Origin: Nemertoderma westbladi
Taxonomy: Eukaryota; Xenacoelomorpha; Nemertodermatida; Nemertodermatidae
Assembly: GCA_032718475.1 (NCBI GenBank)
Contig: JAUCBJ010004054.1
Span: 1 to 64,000 of the forward strand
Direction: 5' to 3'
DNA: 64,000 bases
How positions within the stretch are numbered: the first letter of the stretch is position 1; each line of letters starts with the position of its first letter. Under the pieces are notes generated by a model, which saw nothing but the letters and a program-made list of their open reading frames with translations, was not told the DNA's origin and did no database searches. Below, piece by piece: positions 1 to 10,004 of the stretch. The position numbers and the translations under genes are program-made.

Positions 1-1103
1 TGTTGAATAAATGTTTTTGGTGTTGACAAATTTGTTTTGGTATTTGAATAATTTTATTTGGGGTGACTTTATTTTATTTGGTGTTGAATAATTTTTTTTT
101 GGGGTCACATTATTTAAATTGGTGTAATATAATTTTTTTGGTGAAATTTTCATCAATTTTGGGATGACTTTAATTGGTAGCCTTTGTTTATGAAATTACC
201 TTTCTTATAAATCAAGAATAGCAAAAAAGGGTTAAGAAATGGCGGAGGAGACGTATTAAGGGGAAGAAAGCACACCACCGAACTAAAATTAAATTTTCGG
301 GGTCGCTGATTTCATTTCTGATGTCAGTTATAATATTGGGTTGAATCTGGTCTGTCCGTCGGTCGGTTGTCTTGCCTGTCTTACATTTAGACAGTCAGAT
401 TGCCACACCGATATTCCGCGATAACTCGAGAACTAAAAGCGAGGCAGAAATGCGCCATGGTTAATCCCTTTAATGGATCCCTTTAAATAATGCTAAAGAA
501 GCAAGAACATTAGGGAATTTATAAGCTTAACATTAAATTAAAACACAACGCGTTTCGAATATTTAATATATCCAGTCCATGGATAAGTTGTGATATATAT
601 CCACTCGTACTCTACTGTAACTATTATTATATTGTTACAGTAAAATTCACCCAACAGTTTTCCAAGCCCTATAATATAGCAGCTTATACTGAAAGGAACA
701 TTGACTCTAAATTTTATATATTTTTTATAGTCACTGGTAAACGAACTTAGGTGTAAATAGTAATGGAATTGGATTTTTATTGAATGCGATTATTTATGTG
801 TATTAATAATAGGCAGGCCTTAGGCAATTCTGTATACGTACATGTGCACAAATTACATAGATTAATTATTATTAATTAATTATCCGTTACATATATTAAT
901 TTTATTAATAATATTAATTTAAATAATTAATTATAATGTCTTTAATTGCTTTTGAATTGATTAATGTTTTCTTAACGGTGAAATTGTTTAAATTATATTA
1001 ACGATTTGCAGGAAATATATATTTATTTTTACAAATGTTTTATTTTATGACTTCCTAGCGATAGGTATGTAATATTCTATAGAGCAAACTAACGTCAATA
1101 GAT
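1..1103. other. AT-rich non-coding DNA
   Basis: There is no convincing coding region. The first ~200 bases repeat a loose T-rich pattern (TTGGTGTTGAATAATTTT and variants, about 25-30 bases apart), which looks like a degenerate tandem repeat. The rest is AT-rich intergenic sequence with short TTAATTATTA runs around 860-930. No exon, tRNA or transposon was recognised. Confidence 0.6.
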
Positions 1104-1484
1104 CCCGGGCAAGAGCCCCCCGTACAATAGCCCCCAGGACACTGCCCTCCGTACAATAGCCCCCAGGACACTGCCCCCCGTACAATAGCCCTCAGGACAC
1201 TGCCTCCCCGTACAATAGCCCCCAGGACACTGCCCCCCGGACAATAGCCCTCAGGACACTGCCCCCCGTACAATAGCCCCCAGGACACTGCCCCCCGTAC
1301 AATAGCCCCCAGGACACTGCCTCCCCGTACAATAGCCTCCAGGACACAGCCCCCCGTACAATAGCCCCCAGGACACTGCCCCCCGGACAATAGCCCTCAG
1401 GACACTGCCCCCCGTACAATAGCCCCCAGGACACTGCCCCCCGTACAATAGCCCTCAGGACACAGCCCCGCGTACAATAGCCCC
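1104..1484. repeat. GC-rich ~29-30-bp minisatellite, left block
   Basis: About 13 head-to-tail units of CCCCGTACAATAGCC joined to CCCAGGACACTGCC, varying by one or two C residues and by a few substitutions (GTACAA/GGACAA, CCCC/CCTC). The block stops exactly where the LINE fragment begins. The same unit in the same orientation resumes at 3171. The C-runs make the minus strand G-rich. All open frames here are translations of the repeat (GGQCPGGYCTGG and similar) and are not genes. Confidence 0.95.
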
Positions 1485-3170
1485 AATAGTAACAGAAGTC
1501 GTCCACATGCTCAAGCATACCATCCTTTGAGCTTATGCTCATCCGATCAGAGACTTGCTGAGGACTTTCAAAGTTAACTGTCAGAATTTTGGTCTTTCTG
1601 GAGTTAATAAAAAGACCAACAATAGAAGCAGCATGTTCTAATGAGCTGAGGAGCCGTTGGGCTCCCTCTAGTGATTCTGAGAGTACTCCTAAGTCATCAG
1701 CAAAGTCTAGATCAGTTAGGTACTTGGCAGGGTTTCCTCGACTTCTGGAGCCAGTAGGTGGAGTTATCATCACCCCATCATCATTATAATGATCTAAGGA
1801 CATGCGTAGAACATAGTCAACCACAATAATGAACAAGAATGGTGCAAGTGTGTCTCCTTGGAGGACGCCCCATAACACTTCAAATGGTTCTGTGTCACCG
1901 TCAACAGTAGACACAAATGTTGTCGAACCATCGTATACTGATCTGATTGCTGCAATAATTTCATCAGGAATCCCATATAATGAAAGTATGCTGAACATTG
2001 GGAACTCTTCAATTATTCTTCTAAGTGCCAAAATGGGCTCCATGGTCCCACGACCTTTACGGAACCCATTCTGATTTCCACGGAGTAGTCTCTCAATGGG
2101 ATCCCTGATGCGATTTAATAGAATCCTATTGTATAGCTTTGCAGCAATCGAGATCAATGAGATTCCCCGAAAAGAACCATAGAGTGTTAGGTTGCCCTTC
2201 TTGGGAACTGGCACCAACTTATTTGTTTTCATTTCTTGTGGGACTCTTGTAGTTCGGTACATGTCTACTATGATGGGATATATGAGCTTTAAACACTCAG
2301 GTATTTTAAAGACCTCAGGGGGAACACCATCTACTCCACTGGCACGATTGGTCTTAATGCTCTTTGCAGCAGCCTTCACTTCTGCAAAGGAGATATCGCC
2401 AATGGGAATATCTGGGAGTACAGACTCAGACACTTTTACTTCTAAAAAGTTATCAGGCAATACCCTGTCATTATTGAGGAGCTTTTCAAAGTGGGCTTTC
2501 CAACCATTGAGGCGATCGGCTGGTGATTCAGCCTTAACCTTGGTGGTTGGTTGGCTTTTCCGCCCAGTAAGCAGATTGATCGATTTCCATGCCTGGGATG
2601 ATTGCCTGCTGTCGTCAGCATCATTGATGGCATCAACCTGTTGGTTTATTTGCTCCTGTAGATTAGCAGAGTACTGCCTGTTCAGGGACCTAGATGCAGC
2701 CTTAACTGCATTCTTGGCCGCTGTAGTCTGTTTGAGTCGGGACTCTTTCTGCGCCTTATGAATATCATTTTGGCACTTCTGAATTTTGTTGTCTGTCCAG
2801 TGGGCCCTTTTCCTGTTTCGAGGGTATACAGGAACTGTTTCTGCAGCTGCTAACTTAACTGCTTCTGTAAAGGCAGTATAGCCCTCACAGTGATCTGCCG
2901 CCTCAGAGGCAAGAGCCTCATACCTGTTGCTCAGCTGTAGTGTGAAGCTGGATCTCACACTTGGCTGTTGCAACAGAGAGGACCAGTCATGCCGCGGCAA
3001 GGCAGATTTCGTTGTTCTGCTAGCACGCAGACTAAGTCTTACCTTGGCCACAATAAGGCGGTGATCACTGGAGAAGGGTCGAAGTGTAAATGCATTACAG
3101 TCTTGTATAGAGCTCCTGTATTTCCTACGAAACAGAATATGGTCTATCTGGGACTTGTGACCACTGGGTC
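1485..3170 (-). pseudogene. LINE fragment: endonuclease C-terminus plus reverse transcriptase, motif A deleted
   Basis: On the minus strand the frame starts in the C-terminal part of an APE-type endonuclease (SQIDHILFRRKY, then SSDHRL with the catalytic His). A basic linker follows, then a reverse transcriptase: NRASGVDGVPPEVF, PVPKKGNL, FRGISLISIAAKLYNRIL, NQNGFRKGR, GVLQGDTLAP and the catalytic FADD. Between LALRRIIEE and MFSILSLYGIP about 20 residues are missing; this is where motif A with the first catalytic Asp should lie, so the copy cannot be active. The frame is otherwise open for about 1.7 kb and runs on into the flanking minisatellite on both sides. Single-ORF layout and motif wording resemble the RTE-like LINE group (family-level inference). 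The LINE at 49.4-52.3 kb is a related but distinct family. Confidence 0.88.
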
Positions 3171-4136
3171 CAGGACACTGCCCCCCGTACAATAGCCCTC
3201 AGGACACTGCCCCCCCCCGTACAATAGCCCTCAGGACACTGCCCCCCGTACAATAGCCCCAGGACACTGCCCCCCGTACAATAGCCCCAGGACACTGCCC
3301 CCCGTACAATAGCCCCAGGACACTGCCCCCCGTACAATAGACCCAGGACACTGCCCCCGTACAATAGCCCTCAGGACACTGTCCCCCGTACAATAGCCCC
3401 AGGACACTGCCCCCCGTATAATGGCCCCCAGGACACTGCCCCCCGTACAATAACCCCCAGGACACTGCCCCCCGTACAATAGCCCCAGGACACTGCCCCC
3501 CGTACAAGAGCCATCAGGACACTGCCCCCCCCCGTACAATAGCCCTCAGGACACTGCCCCCCGTACAATAGCCCCAGGACACTGCCCCCCGTATAATGGC
3601 CCCCAGGACACTGCCCCCCGTACAATAACCCCCAGGACACTGCCCCCCGTACAATAGCCCCAGGACACTGCCCCCCGTACAAGAGCCATCAGGACACTGC
3701 CCCCCCCCCCGTACAATAGCCCTCAGGACACTGCCCCCCGTATAATGGCCCCCAGGACACTGCCCCCCGTACAATAGCCCCAGGACACTGCCCCCCGTAT
3801 AATGGCCCCCAGGACACTGCCCCCCGTACAATAGCCCCAGGACACTGCCCCCTGTACAATAGCCCCCAGGACACTGCCCCCCGTACAATAGCCCCCATGC
3901 CACTGCCCCCCGTACAATAGCCCCCATGACACTGCCCCCCGTACAATAGCCCCAGGACACTGCCCCCCGTACAATAACCCCCAGGCCAGGACACTGCCCC
4001 CGTACAATAGCCCCAGGACACTGCCCCCCGTACAATAGCCCCCAAGACACTGCCCCCCGGACAATAGCCCTCAGGACACTGCCCCCCGTACAAGAGCCCT
4101 CAGGACACTGCCTCCCCGTACAATAGCCCCAGGACG
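3171..4136. repeat. GC-rich ~29-30-bp minisatellite, right block
   Basis: About 33 units of the same repeat as 1104-1484 in the same orientation, again with AGGACACTGCCCCCCG and GTACAATAGCCC cores. The left junction falls inside LINE coding sequence, just upstream (on the minus strand) of the endonuclease SQIDHI motif. Unit length drifts between 28 and 33 bases through changes in C-run length. A sub-block of about 150 bp around 3485-3540 recurs near 3640-3720, a sign of internal duplication. Confidence 0.95.
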
Positions 4137-4760
4137 TAGTAACCCTAGTAACGTGTGTTTTTGGTGAAAACCTGGTATTCTTCACCTGGGGGTAACTGCA
4201 AAGTGAAATATAACGGCAGAAAGTCTGGTATTCTTCATGACCTTTAAATTATTGGTAGTGTATTTAATAATCTTATATCGGTGTTAAAGATAGTTCATTA
4301 TCTTAAATAATGTACTCTAATTTATTTTATAAGTATAGAGTTTAAAAGAACACAAGGCTCAAATTCGTTTAGAAATGATTATGACAGCAGATTATGACAT
4401 GATTATGATTTTGCTCTTTTTATTGTTGTTATTTAATTACCGTTAATAATGGTTTTCGGATTTGGTTGTCGGCTGTCGGCGTAACGTTTACACCCGATCC
4501 TATCGGACCTTGTTGATTCTCCCCTGTAGAAAGTTTAATTGTTGCCGACGGCGGCAAGATTACCGGCCATATACTGGTATTTGGTCCACGGATCCATTGC
4601 TCAATTCACCGGAACCGTTGCCATTTAAAGGAGCAGGTTAGTAAAGGAGCAGGTTACAGCGGCTTGTTATGCCAGGTATAATGCCAGATTACCCTCCACC
4701 TATAACAGAATAGTGCACTATTAACTTTGCTAATTTGTCCAGATATAGTTGATTATGGTT
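4137..4760. other. Intergenic DNA
   Basis: A short direct repeat (GGTATTCTTCA, at about 4171 and 4229) follows the minisatellite. A second small direct repeat, AAAGGAGCAGGTTA, occurs twice in tandem near 4626-4656. The last ~150 bases lie downstream of the gene on the minus strand and would include its 3' UTR. No AATAAA signal is obvious. No coding region was recognised. Confidence 0.5.
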
Positions 4761-5495
4761 CTAGAATACTCCAGTGAATGTAACCACCACCAACACCATC
4801 CGAATCACGGGAGTAACAACAACCGAGCAGCTTCCTATCGACTGAGCTGTTGTTGTTTCGTCAATCTCGCCGGTAGTTGTTGTAGATGGTGTAGCTAGAT
4901 TCACCCTCCAGATCGGAGTAGGACAATCACCAGGGCAACAAGTGAACTGGCACGATTGGTACTTGGTGGTGGTGGTGGTCCCCTCTAGCATATAGTCTCT
5001 AAAAGAAAACCAAATACGCATCATTCTATCTTGTGCTGTTTTCGCATCCTCGTGGCTCTTCTGTTTGCTTTTAAACCCTTCTTCATACTGTCGCATAAAT
5101 GCTGGACATGTCTCTTCACCAAACTCCATGCAGTATTTCTCCCAGGGTACGGTCCCATTCCGTATGCAGAGTTCCAAGACAGCGTCTATCATGAACTCAT
5201 CCCCAGTTGCATCCTGAACAACGATGAATCGCTGGAAATAATTGGCACATTCAGAACAATTGTGTTCGATGTGTCTGACATCATGGCGTGTTGTTGTTAT
5301 TTGCATGTTTTCCAACGTTTTCTGATTGCTTTTACGTAGTTTAGCAAATTTGTCATTCAACTCCCGTTGTAGTCTCTCAGTAGTTGCATTGAGGGTTACA
5401 GATGTTTCGGTATAACAGGTGAATCCACAATAACAGACACTAATGTTTAGTATCATGTAAAGAGCATATAGTGATGTGCTCTGATGAAATCTCAT
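4761..5495 (-). CDS. Secreted Cys-rich, possibly GPI-anchored orphan protein
   Basis: Uninterrupted 244-codon frame from an ATG with G at -3. Residues 1-23 form a hydrophobic signal peptide (SLYALYMILNISVCYC). The mature part carries about ten cysteines in pairs and clusters (HNCSEC; later SCQFTCCPGDC), an even number as expected for disulfides, and an acidic/basic helical middle. Two threonine tracts (EGTTTTTKY and TPSTTTTGEIDETTTA) look like O-glycosylated linkers. The C-terminus is a hydrophobic tail with no following basic residues (VIRMVLVVVTFTGVF), which fits a GPI-attachment signal. I do not recognise the family. No introns are needed. Signal, cysteines and tail are seen in the sequence; secretion and membrane anchoring are inferred. 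A lineage-restricted surface protein is the simplest reading. Confidence 0.72.
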   Translation of the reverse strand: MRFHQSTSLYALYMILNISVCYCGFTCYTETSVTLNATTERLQRELNDKFAKLRKSNQKTLENMQITTTRHDVRHIEHNCSECANYFQRFIVVQDATGDEFMIDAVLELCIRNGTVPWEKYCMEFGEETCPAFMRQYEEGFKSKQKSHEDAKTAQDRMMRIWFSFRDYMLEGTTTTTKYQSCQFTCCPGDCPTPIWRVNLATPSTTTTGEIDETTTAQSIGSCSVVVTPVIRMVLVVVTFTGVF

Positions 5496-5866
5496 TGCTG
5501 CACATTGGTTATAGTTTCCTATAGTTGTGGTTATTAGGTTAATATCGCGATTACTTTACTTGACTTAATTAAAGTGCAGTTTCAGTTGGCAGTCTTATGG
5601 TGTTGTGTTCCCAGTATTATTGTAGTCTATATCTCTAATATATCTATAATCAGACTGCTGCATGGCAGTTGCACGTTGAGATGCTATGATGCAGGGTGCA
5701 TTAAGATATGGTGCATTAAGATATGGTGCATTAAGAATGCTATGCCGTCTTGCAGTATATTATTGTAGTAATCGAGTGGAATACAGGTACAAATATCAGA
5801 AACCTACAAAATCAACTTTCTTTAGTATATTTGACAATACTTAATGCTTTTCATGGTTATTTTCAG
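5496..5866. other. Intergenic or promoter-side DNA with a 15-bp triplet repeat
   Basis: This lies upstream of the minus-strand secreted-protein gene. It holds three tandem copies of GGTGCATTAAGATAT at about 5695-5739. No clear TATA box is placed for the gene. Otherwise nothing recognisable. Confidence 0.5.
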
Positions 5867-6132
5867 GGAAGACCCACGAAGTCTCGATTGATGATGGTGA
5901 TCGGCTCCAGGTGCAGTGCCGATGGACCCAGGTACTTAGCGCCCCCTACTGGCGGACCCAGCAACATGGCGCCCCCAGATCTTACAGTCAGCCATACACT
6001 TTCCTAGTTCTCAACCCTGTTCTCAAGTCCGGTATCCCTGAGCAGGCGTTTGTGGAAAGTTACTGGCCGTCCACCACCTCTATTCTCAGCGGCAGACTGT
6101 CACGCTCAAGGTTGTGTACAGTACAGGATTAA
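5867..6132 (+). CDS. Possible terminal exon (weak)
   Basis: A pyrimidine-rich acceptor (TTATTTTCAG) is followed by an open frame of 87 codons to a TAA at 6130. The phase leaves two bases for the preceding codon. The predicted peptide (THEVSIDDGDRLQVQCRW near its start, PYTFLVLNP later) has ordinary amino-acid composition, and the segment is clearly more GC-rich than its surroundings, which is why I list it. No family is recognised and no upstream exon was found. It could equally be a chance open frame in a GC-rich island. Treat as a hypothesis. Confidence 0.2.
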
Positions 6133-6149
6133 TTAGTGGACCATGTGTC

Positions 6150-6420
6150 GTCGTCATTTGAAATGTTTGTAACGCTAATAAGTCGGTCAATCTTTGATGA
6201 AATTGAACTAAATTTGGTATAAATAGTCTATAAAAACAGACCTTGGTAGTTCCTCTGTTGGCCGCTAGGAAGAGTGGTCAGGTTGATTCCTTTTACTGCT
6301 ACGCAAAGGCTCAGCTATAGACATATACTGTCACCTCAGCTGTAGACACACGTATATTACACGCCCCACATGTAACTACATCTACAGAACCAGATTATTA
6401 TGAGGGGCTGATTATTACAC
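6150..6420 (-). repeat. Dispersed repeat, copy 1 (reverse orientation)
   Basis: The reverse complement of about 6165-6235 reads ACCAAATTTAGTTCAATTT, then CATCAAAGATTGACCGA, which matches forward sequence at 8506-8560 (ACCAAGTTTGG, TTTCATCAAAGATTGGCCGAG). Both copies are followed in plus orientation by a GGTTGATT...CTACGC(A/T)AAGGCTCA motif (near 6282 and 8620). This marks a dispersed repeat family of unknown class. Weaker relatives occur near 13255-13330. Confidence 0.5.
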
Positions 6421-7245
6421 AGCAATCACTACCTACAGTTGCAACACGTAGGTGGGGACGTCGCGTAACACGGAGTCTAGCTGCGAGCCTTGGGTATCAG
6501 TAAAATTAGGGACCTGGTCACTACCGGGAGGTGTATTCCCAATCCTTACACTACTAGTAACACCCCTTGAATCGGCGCCTGGTATTGGTTAATGAGCTAT
6601 AATACCATAGTATAGGGCAGCCTAATAACGAAAAACGAAACATTGGGCAATAGTTATAGTATATTATATATTAAAAAAACACTGTTTGTAGGAAATGTAT
6701 CTTCTACAATTCTAAACGAAATAACGCGAAATTTTGCAGAAAGCATGTCCAATAGATTCTCCCTATGGGGTGTCAACAGAATTTTGATTGAGTGAATTCT
6801 ACGATTATGATCGGTCAGTCTAGAATTAATTTCACTGTTGCTAGGCAACCAGCAAGTCCCTCCAACCAAAACCTTGCATACACAACTAGGTCCGATAATG
6901 AACCTATCATCAAAGTTTCATCAAAGTTCATCAAGTATTAATCAACATTAAGTGTGCGACAATACTGATACAGACATTTTGTGCGACAATAACAATACTG
7001 ATGATAATTCTGATATTCTTAACCAACCAGCTAATATCCTTTAATAAACGTGCAAATACCATTACTAGGAAATTTATAGGTTGTTCTGTAGAACACGTTC
7101 GTGGGGACTTCGCGCAGCACGAGGCCTAGTTATTATATACAAATTAAAATGCAGTGACTGTATCACAAAATCAGGTTTTGAGAAATTTACCCACACCACC
7201 AATCAATCAAAGAAAGGTGGACAGTACGTGTTCACCCCTTTTAAT
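6421..7245. other. Intergenic DNA
   Basis: AT-rich, with no supported gene. A similar phrase, GTGGGGAC(G/T)TCGCG, occurs at about 6453 and 7101, suggesting a faint dispersed repeat. A 71-codon open frame on the minus strand (6654-6869) has no recognisable features. Confidence 0.5.
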
Positions 7246-7265
7246 CCCCCCCCCCCCCCCCCCCC
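7246..7265. repeat. Poly-C tract
   Basis: An uninterrupted run of about 20 C residues followed by a short CCACCC tail. Its length is likely unstable and uncertain in assembly. Confidence 0.9.
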
Positions 7266-7350
7266 ACCCTTCCCAACCACCAATACATAACCGCGACATC
7301 TACCACCCACGGAAGGGTAGCACGAACTTATTTCCAATCGCACGTTAAAT

Positions 7351-7657
7351 ATGCAAAGCCAGGTGGTTTATAGGAATATAATAAACGCAGTACTCGTTTT
7401 CATTATAAGCCTCTTTGCGTTCGTCCTGTTTTGTATTTAAATATATTTCTTAAACGCAGGCTAGGACGATCTTTATAATAATAATAACTAGGGATGCGAT
7501 CAATATGTGAAGCCAGGTGGTTTATATAATAATTTAGTCAACGCAGTACTCGTCTTCATTATATGCCTCGTTGCGCTCGTCGCTTGTCCTGTTTTGTCAT
7601 AAAATATTTTTCCTAAACGCAGACTGACGATCTTTATACAGTTATAACTATGCGAAG
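7351..7657 (+). repeat. Diverged tandem duplication, ~150 bp x 2
   Basis: Copy 1 (about 7351-7503) and copy 2 (about 7504-7657) align end to end. Shared pieces include AGCCAGGTGGTTTATA, AACGCAGTACTCGT, TTCATTATA, GTCCTGTTTTGT, TAAACGCAG and GACGATCTTTATA. Identity is clearly below 90 percent with several short indels, so the duplication is old. No coding potential is apparent. Confidence 0.8.
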
Positions 7658-8505
7658 TTTCGAAACTGTGCGAGTAACTGTTGATACATCTATGTGGAGA
7701 TGTGTGATATGTGGAGATGTGTGATACAACGCCAACGCATCTTATGCCGATGTAGTAATATGGGTATTGAAATAATATTAAATCAATGTACACTCTTAAA
7801 GCTGCAGCGAAAAAATGTAGCTAATTTCCTAGGTTACATATAAAATAATAATATTATTTTTAAGAACATTAATTTTACTACTTTGCAAAAATTCAATTAA
7901 AAAATAACCAGACATATACATTGTGGAATAAACTATTTCAGAAGCCTACAACAGCCATGCCATGGATTGTATTTATGTTATTATATCTGTCATTTAACTG
8001 AGATAGCAATAGTAGTAATAGTCGAACGGTTATGCGGCCCGTCCAGCCTATAATAAACACAATTCAGTGATTGGGCTGGAATAGCAATACTATGGTTGCC
8101 TCTATTACAATTCCTCTCAGGTTAGTCTACAGCCACAACTCCCAGCAGCTAGCTCCACACCAGCAGAGACTTGACCAATAATGGGAAGGATTAAATTTGT
8201 ACTCAATAATTGTGCGGTTTAATTACGTTTAGATCAATTAAAGACACATTTATTAAAGCAAATCACTTAAACTAATTAAAAACTATAATAGAATGGCGTA
8301 TGGGGATTATATCTGTATAATTTTTAAGTATAATTATTTAAATCTTATACTGTAAAACAATTAATTTCCTTTAAAAGGCAGGTTGAAAATGGCGTTTTCA
8401 CCGCAATCAACTTAATTAACTAATTAACTGCTATTATCTTAGCTTCTCGAAGGCCACACGGAAATTCTACTTGGAAAATTTCTAAACTTTTGCCAAACAA
8501 CATGT
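7658..8505. other. AT-rich intergenic DNA
   Basis: Contains a short tandem of GTGATATGTGGAGAT near 7694-7722 and a TAACTAATTAACTG palindromic stretch near 8415-8430. No exon, RNA gene or mobile element was recognised. Confidence 0.5.
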
Positions 8506-8675
8506 GTACCAAGTTTGGATAGATTTCATCAAAGATTGGCCGAGTTATTAACGTTTAAAATTGAACACGACAGAACGACAGAACGACAGAACGACAGAAC
8601 GACAGAACGACAGAACGACAGGTTGATTAATGGTACCACTACGCTAAGGCTCACTCACTTCGTGGCTCGCCCCAC
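8506..8675 (+). repeat. Dispersed repeat, copy 2, with (AACGACAG)n
   Basis: Forward copy of the repeat at 6150-6420 (ACCAAGTTTGG, CATCAAAGATTGGCC), running into about seven tandem copies of the 8-mer AACGACAG (about 8567-8621), then GGTTGATTAATGG and CTACGCTAAGGCTCA. It ends where the LINE C-terminal fragment begins, so it may be part of that LINE's non-coding sequence or an unrelated neighbour. Confidence 0.6.
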
Positions 8676-8837
8676 ATATTACTGTAATGCTCTGTGGTTT
8701 AGGTTGAATTACTCTGTAGAGGTTTATAATAAGCTACGACTCGCATACAACACTGAGCTGCACGGCGCTTTATTGCGACTACCTGTCGGGTCTAGCGATT
8801 TAATACTATTTGGGGTTTTAGGATTACCGAATATTTA
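8676..8837 (+). pseudogene. LINE reverse transcriptase C-terminal fragment
   Basis: The frame reads YYCNALWFRLNYS, then VYNKLRLAYNTEL, then LLRLPVGSS, ending at a TAA at 8836. This pattern (a Cys/aromatic ALW segment, then YNKLR(L/V)AYN, then a leucine-rich LP turn) is characteristic of the thumb/connection region after the RT domain in CR1/L2-like LINEs. The rest of the element is missing, so this is a short, decayed, 3'-type remnant. Family assignment is by motif memory only. Confidence 0.5.
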
Positions 8838-9581
8838 AACACCTTCGTGCTACTGACATTGACTGACTTATACTGTACGTGTGTCCATTCCAGTAACGTT
8901 ACAATTAGGGCAACCTGCAGCACTGTTATTAGATCAAGTGGAATATTACTGATAATATATCATTTATTTAGTTGCTATTTTAACTTGGAACCACCAACAT
9001 TTTACTAGTTCTACTACTATTAGCGCCGTTTATATGTTTATTTGATTGCTTTTATGGGCAGTGTTGCCAGAAATAAATAATAATAATAATACTTATATTA
9101 TATTATTATAAGTGCAAGAAGTTGTGTATTCAAACACACAAACAAACACACAAACAAACAAACACGTGTGAGAAATATTGGCATACAATTCCGGATCCTT
9201 CCAATATACGAATAACAGTATACATATTATTATAGTGGAATTAATATTGTATAAGGATTCGTTTTGCAGACCAATTTCTCTTGATTTTTAAGATTTTCCT
9301 TGAATGTCGTAATTCGTAATAATAAAGTAGTTTTATTGATAGTAATTAGTAATATTGAAATTTGAATTTCATTCAATCATTCATTTGAAATAAATTCCTA
9401 TCTCATTCATAATTCAGTGCATTTAACAATTCGTAAACAAAGCTCCCAATGAAATCAACTCTAAATGTCCTTCAGCATTTGGTCGATTTGTATTTATGTT
9501 TTTCGACAGGTTTCTTGAGCGTTTTTTTTTAGCGCGTCAAGCCTTATCAGTACAATGAGGTCGGCCAGCACGCATCCGTTT
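8838..9581. other. AT-rich intergenic DNA with simple repeats
   Basis: Simple sequence: AATAATAATAATAATA near 9075, ACACAAACAAAC repeats near 9135-9165, and a T-run at about 9520. No gene was recognised. Confidence 0.6.
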
Positions 9582-9710
9582 AAGGTGCGTTCACATAACG
9601 TATGTGTATGTCTAGGTCGGGTAGAAGCGATGCAAATTTCAATTAGTTGTTAGCCACATTATATCAAGACATACACACCCCCATACGTTACCGGAATGTG
9701 AACGAAACTT
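9582..9710. mobile_element. Small foldback (MITE-like) element
   Basis: The left end reads AAGGTGCGTTCACAT, then AACGTATGTGTATGTCT. The right end, reverse complemented, reads AAGTTTCGTTCACAT, then TAACGTATGGGGGTGTGT. The ~40-bp arms face each other around a ~50-bp non-coding centre. No transposase is encoded. The terminal wording GTGCGTTCACA is common in short non-autonomous DNA transposons, but the superfamily is not assigned. A clean target-site duplication is not obvious. Confidence 0.65.
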
Positions 9711-10004
9711 TACTTCCTATTGTAAGAGCTACTGTACTACTCGTCAACGCGCTAGTGTAGTTGTCATCACTGCACACGAATAGCAGACTGACTATTCCTA
9801 ATCAAACCTACACTACATGAACGCTGTGTATAAAGGCTTAGCATACACTGGCAACCCTGTATAATTTCTCCATTCCTCACAGCGTTTGGAACACTTTCTA
9901 TCTGCCAACTGAATATAAAATCCATACACTAGTTCGACCCCTCTCTCCATCCCTTACATGATTTAAAGGTCCAATCATATAATAGTATCATCATATAGGA
10001 TCTA
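9711..10004. other. Intergenic DNA ending in ATCATATAATA repeats
   Basis: No gene. The last ~40 bases carry ATCATATAATAGTATCATCATATA, a motif that resumes on the far side of the next element (11121-11170), so that element appears to sit inside a short AT-rich tandem repeat. Confidence 0.5.

Noticed and set aside
1192-3192. Single 666-codon open frame as an intact gene
   Set aside because: It is a LINE fragment lacking RT motif A, extended at both ends only because the minisatellite units happen to stay open.
3199-4185. Several ~100-220-codon Gly/Cys-rich frames
   Set aside because: All are translations of the ~30-bp repeat in different frames; the same phrases (GGQCPGGYCTGG) recur in every frame.
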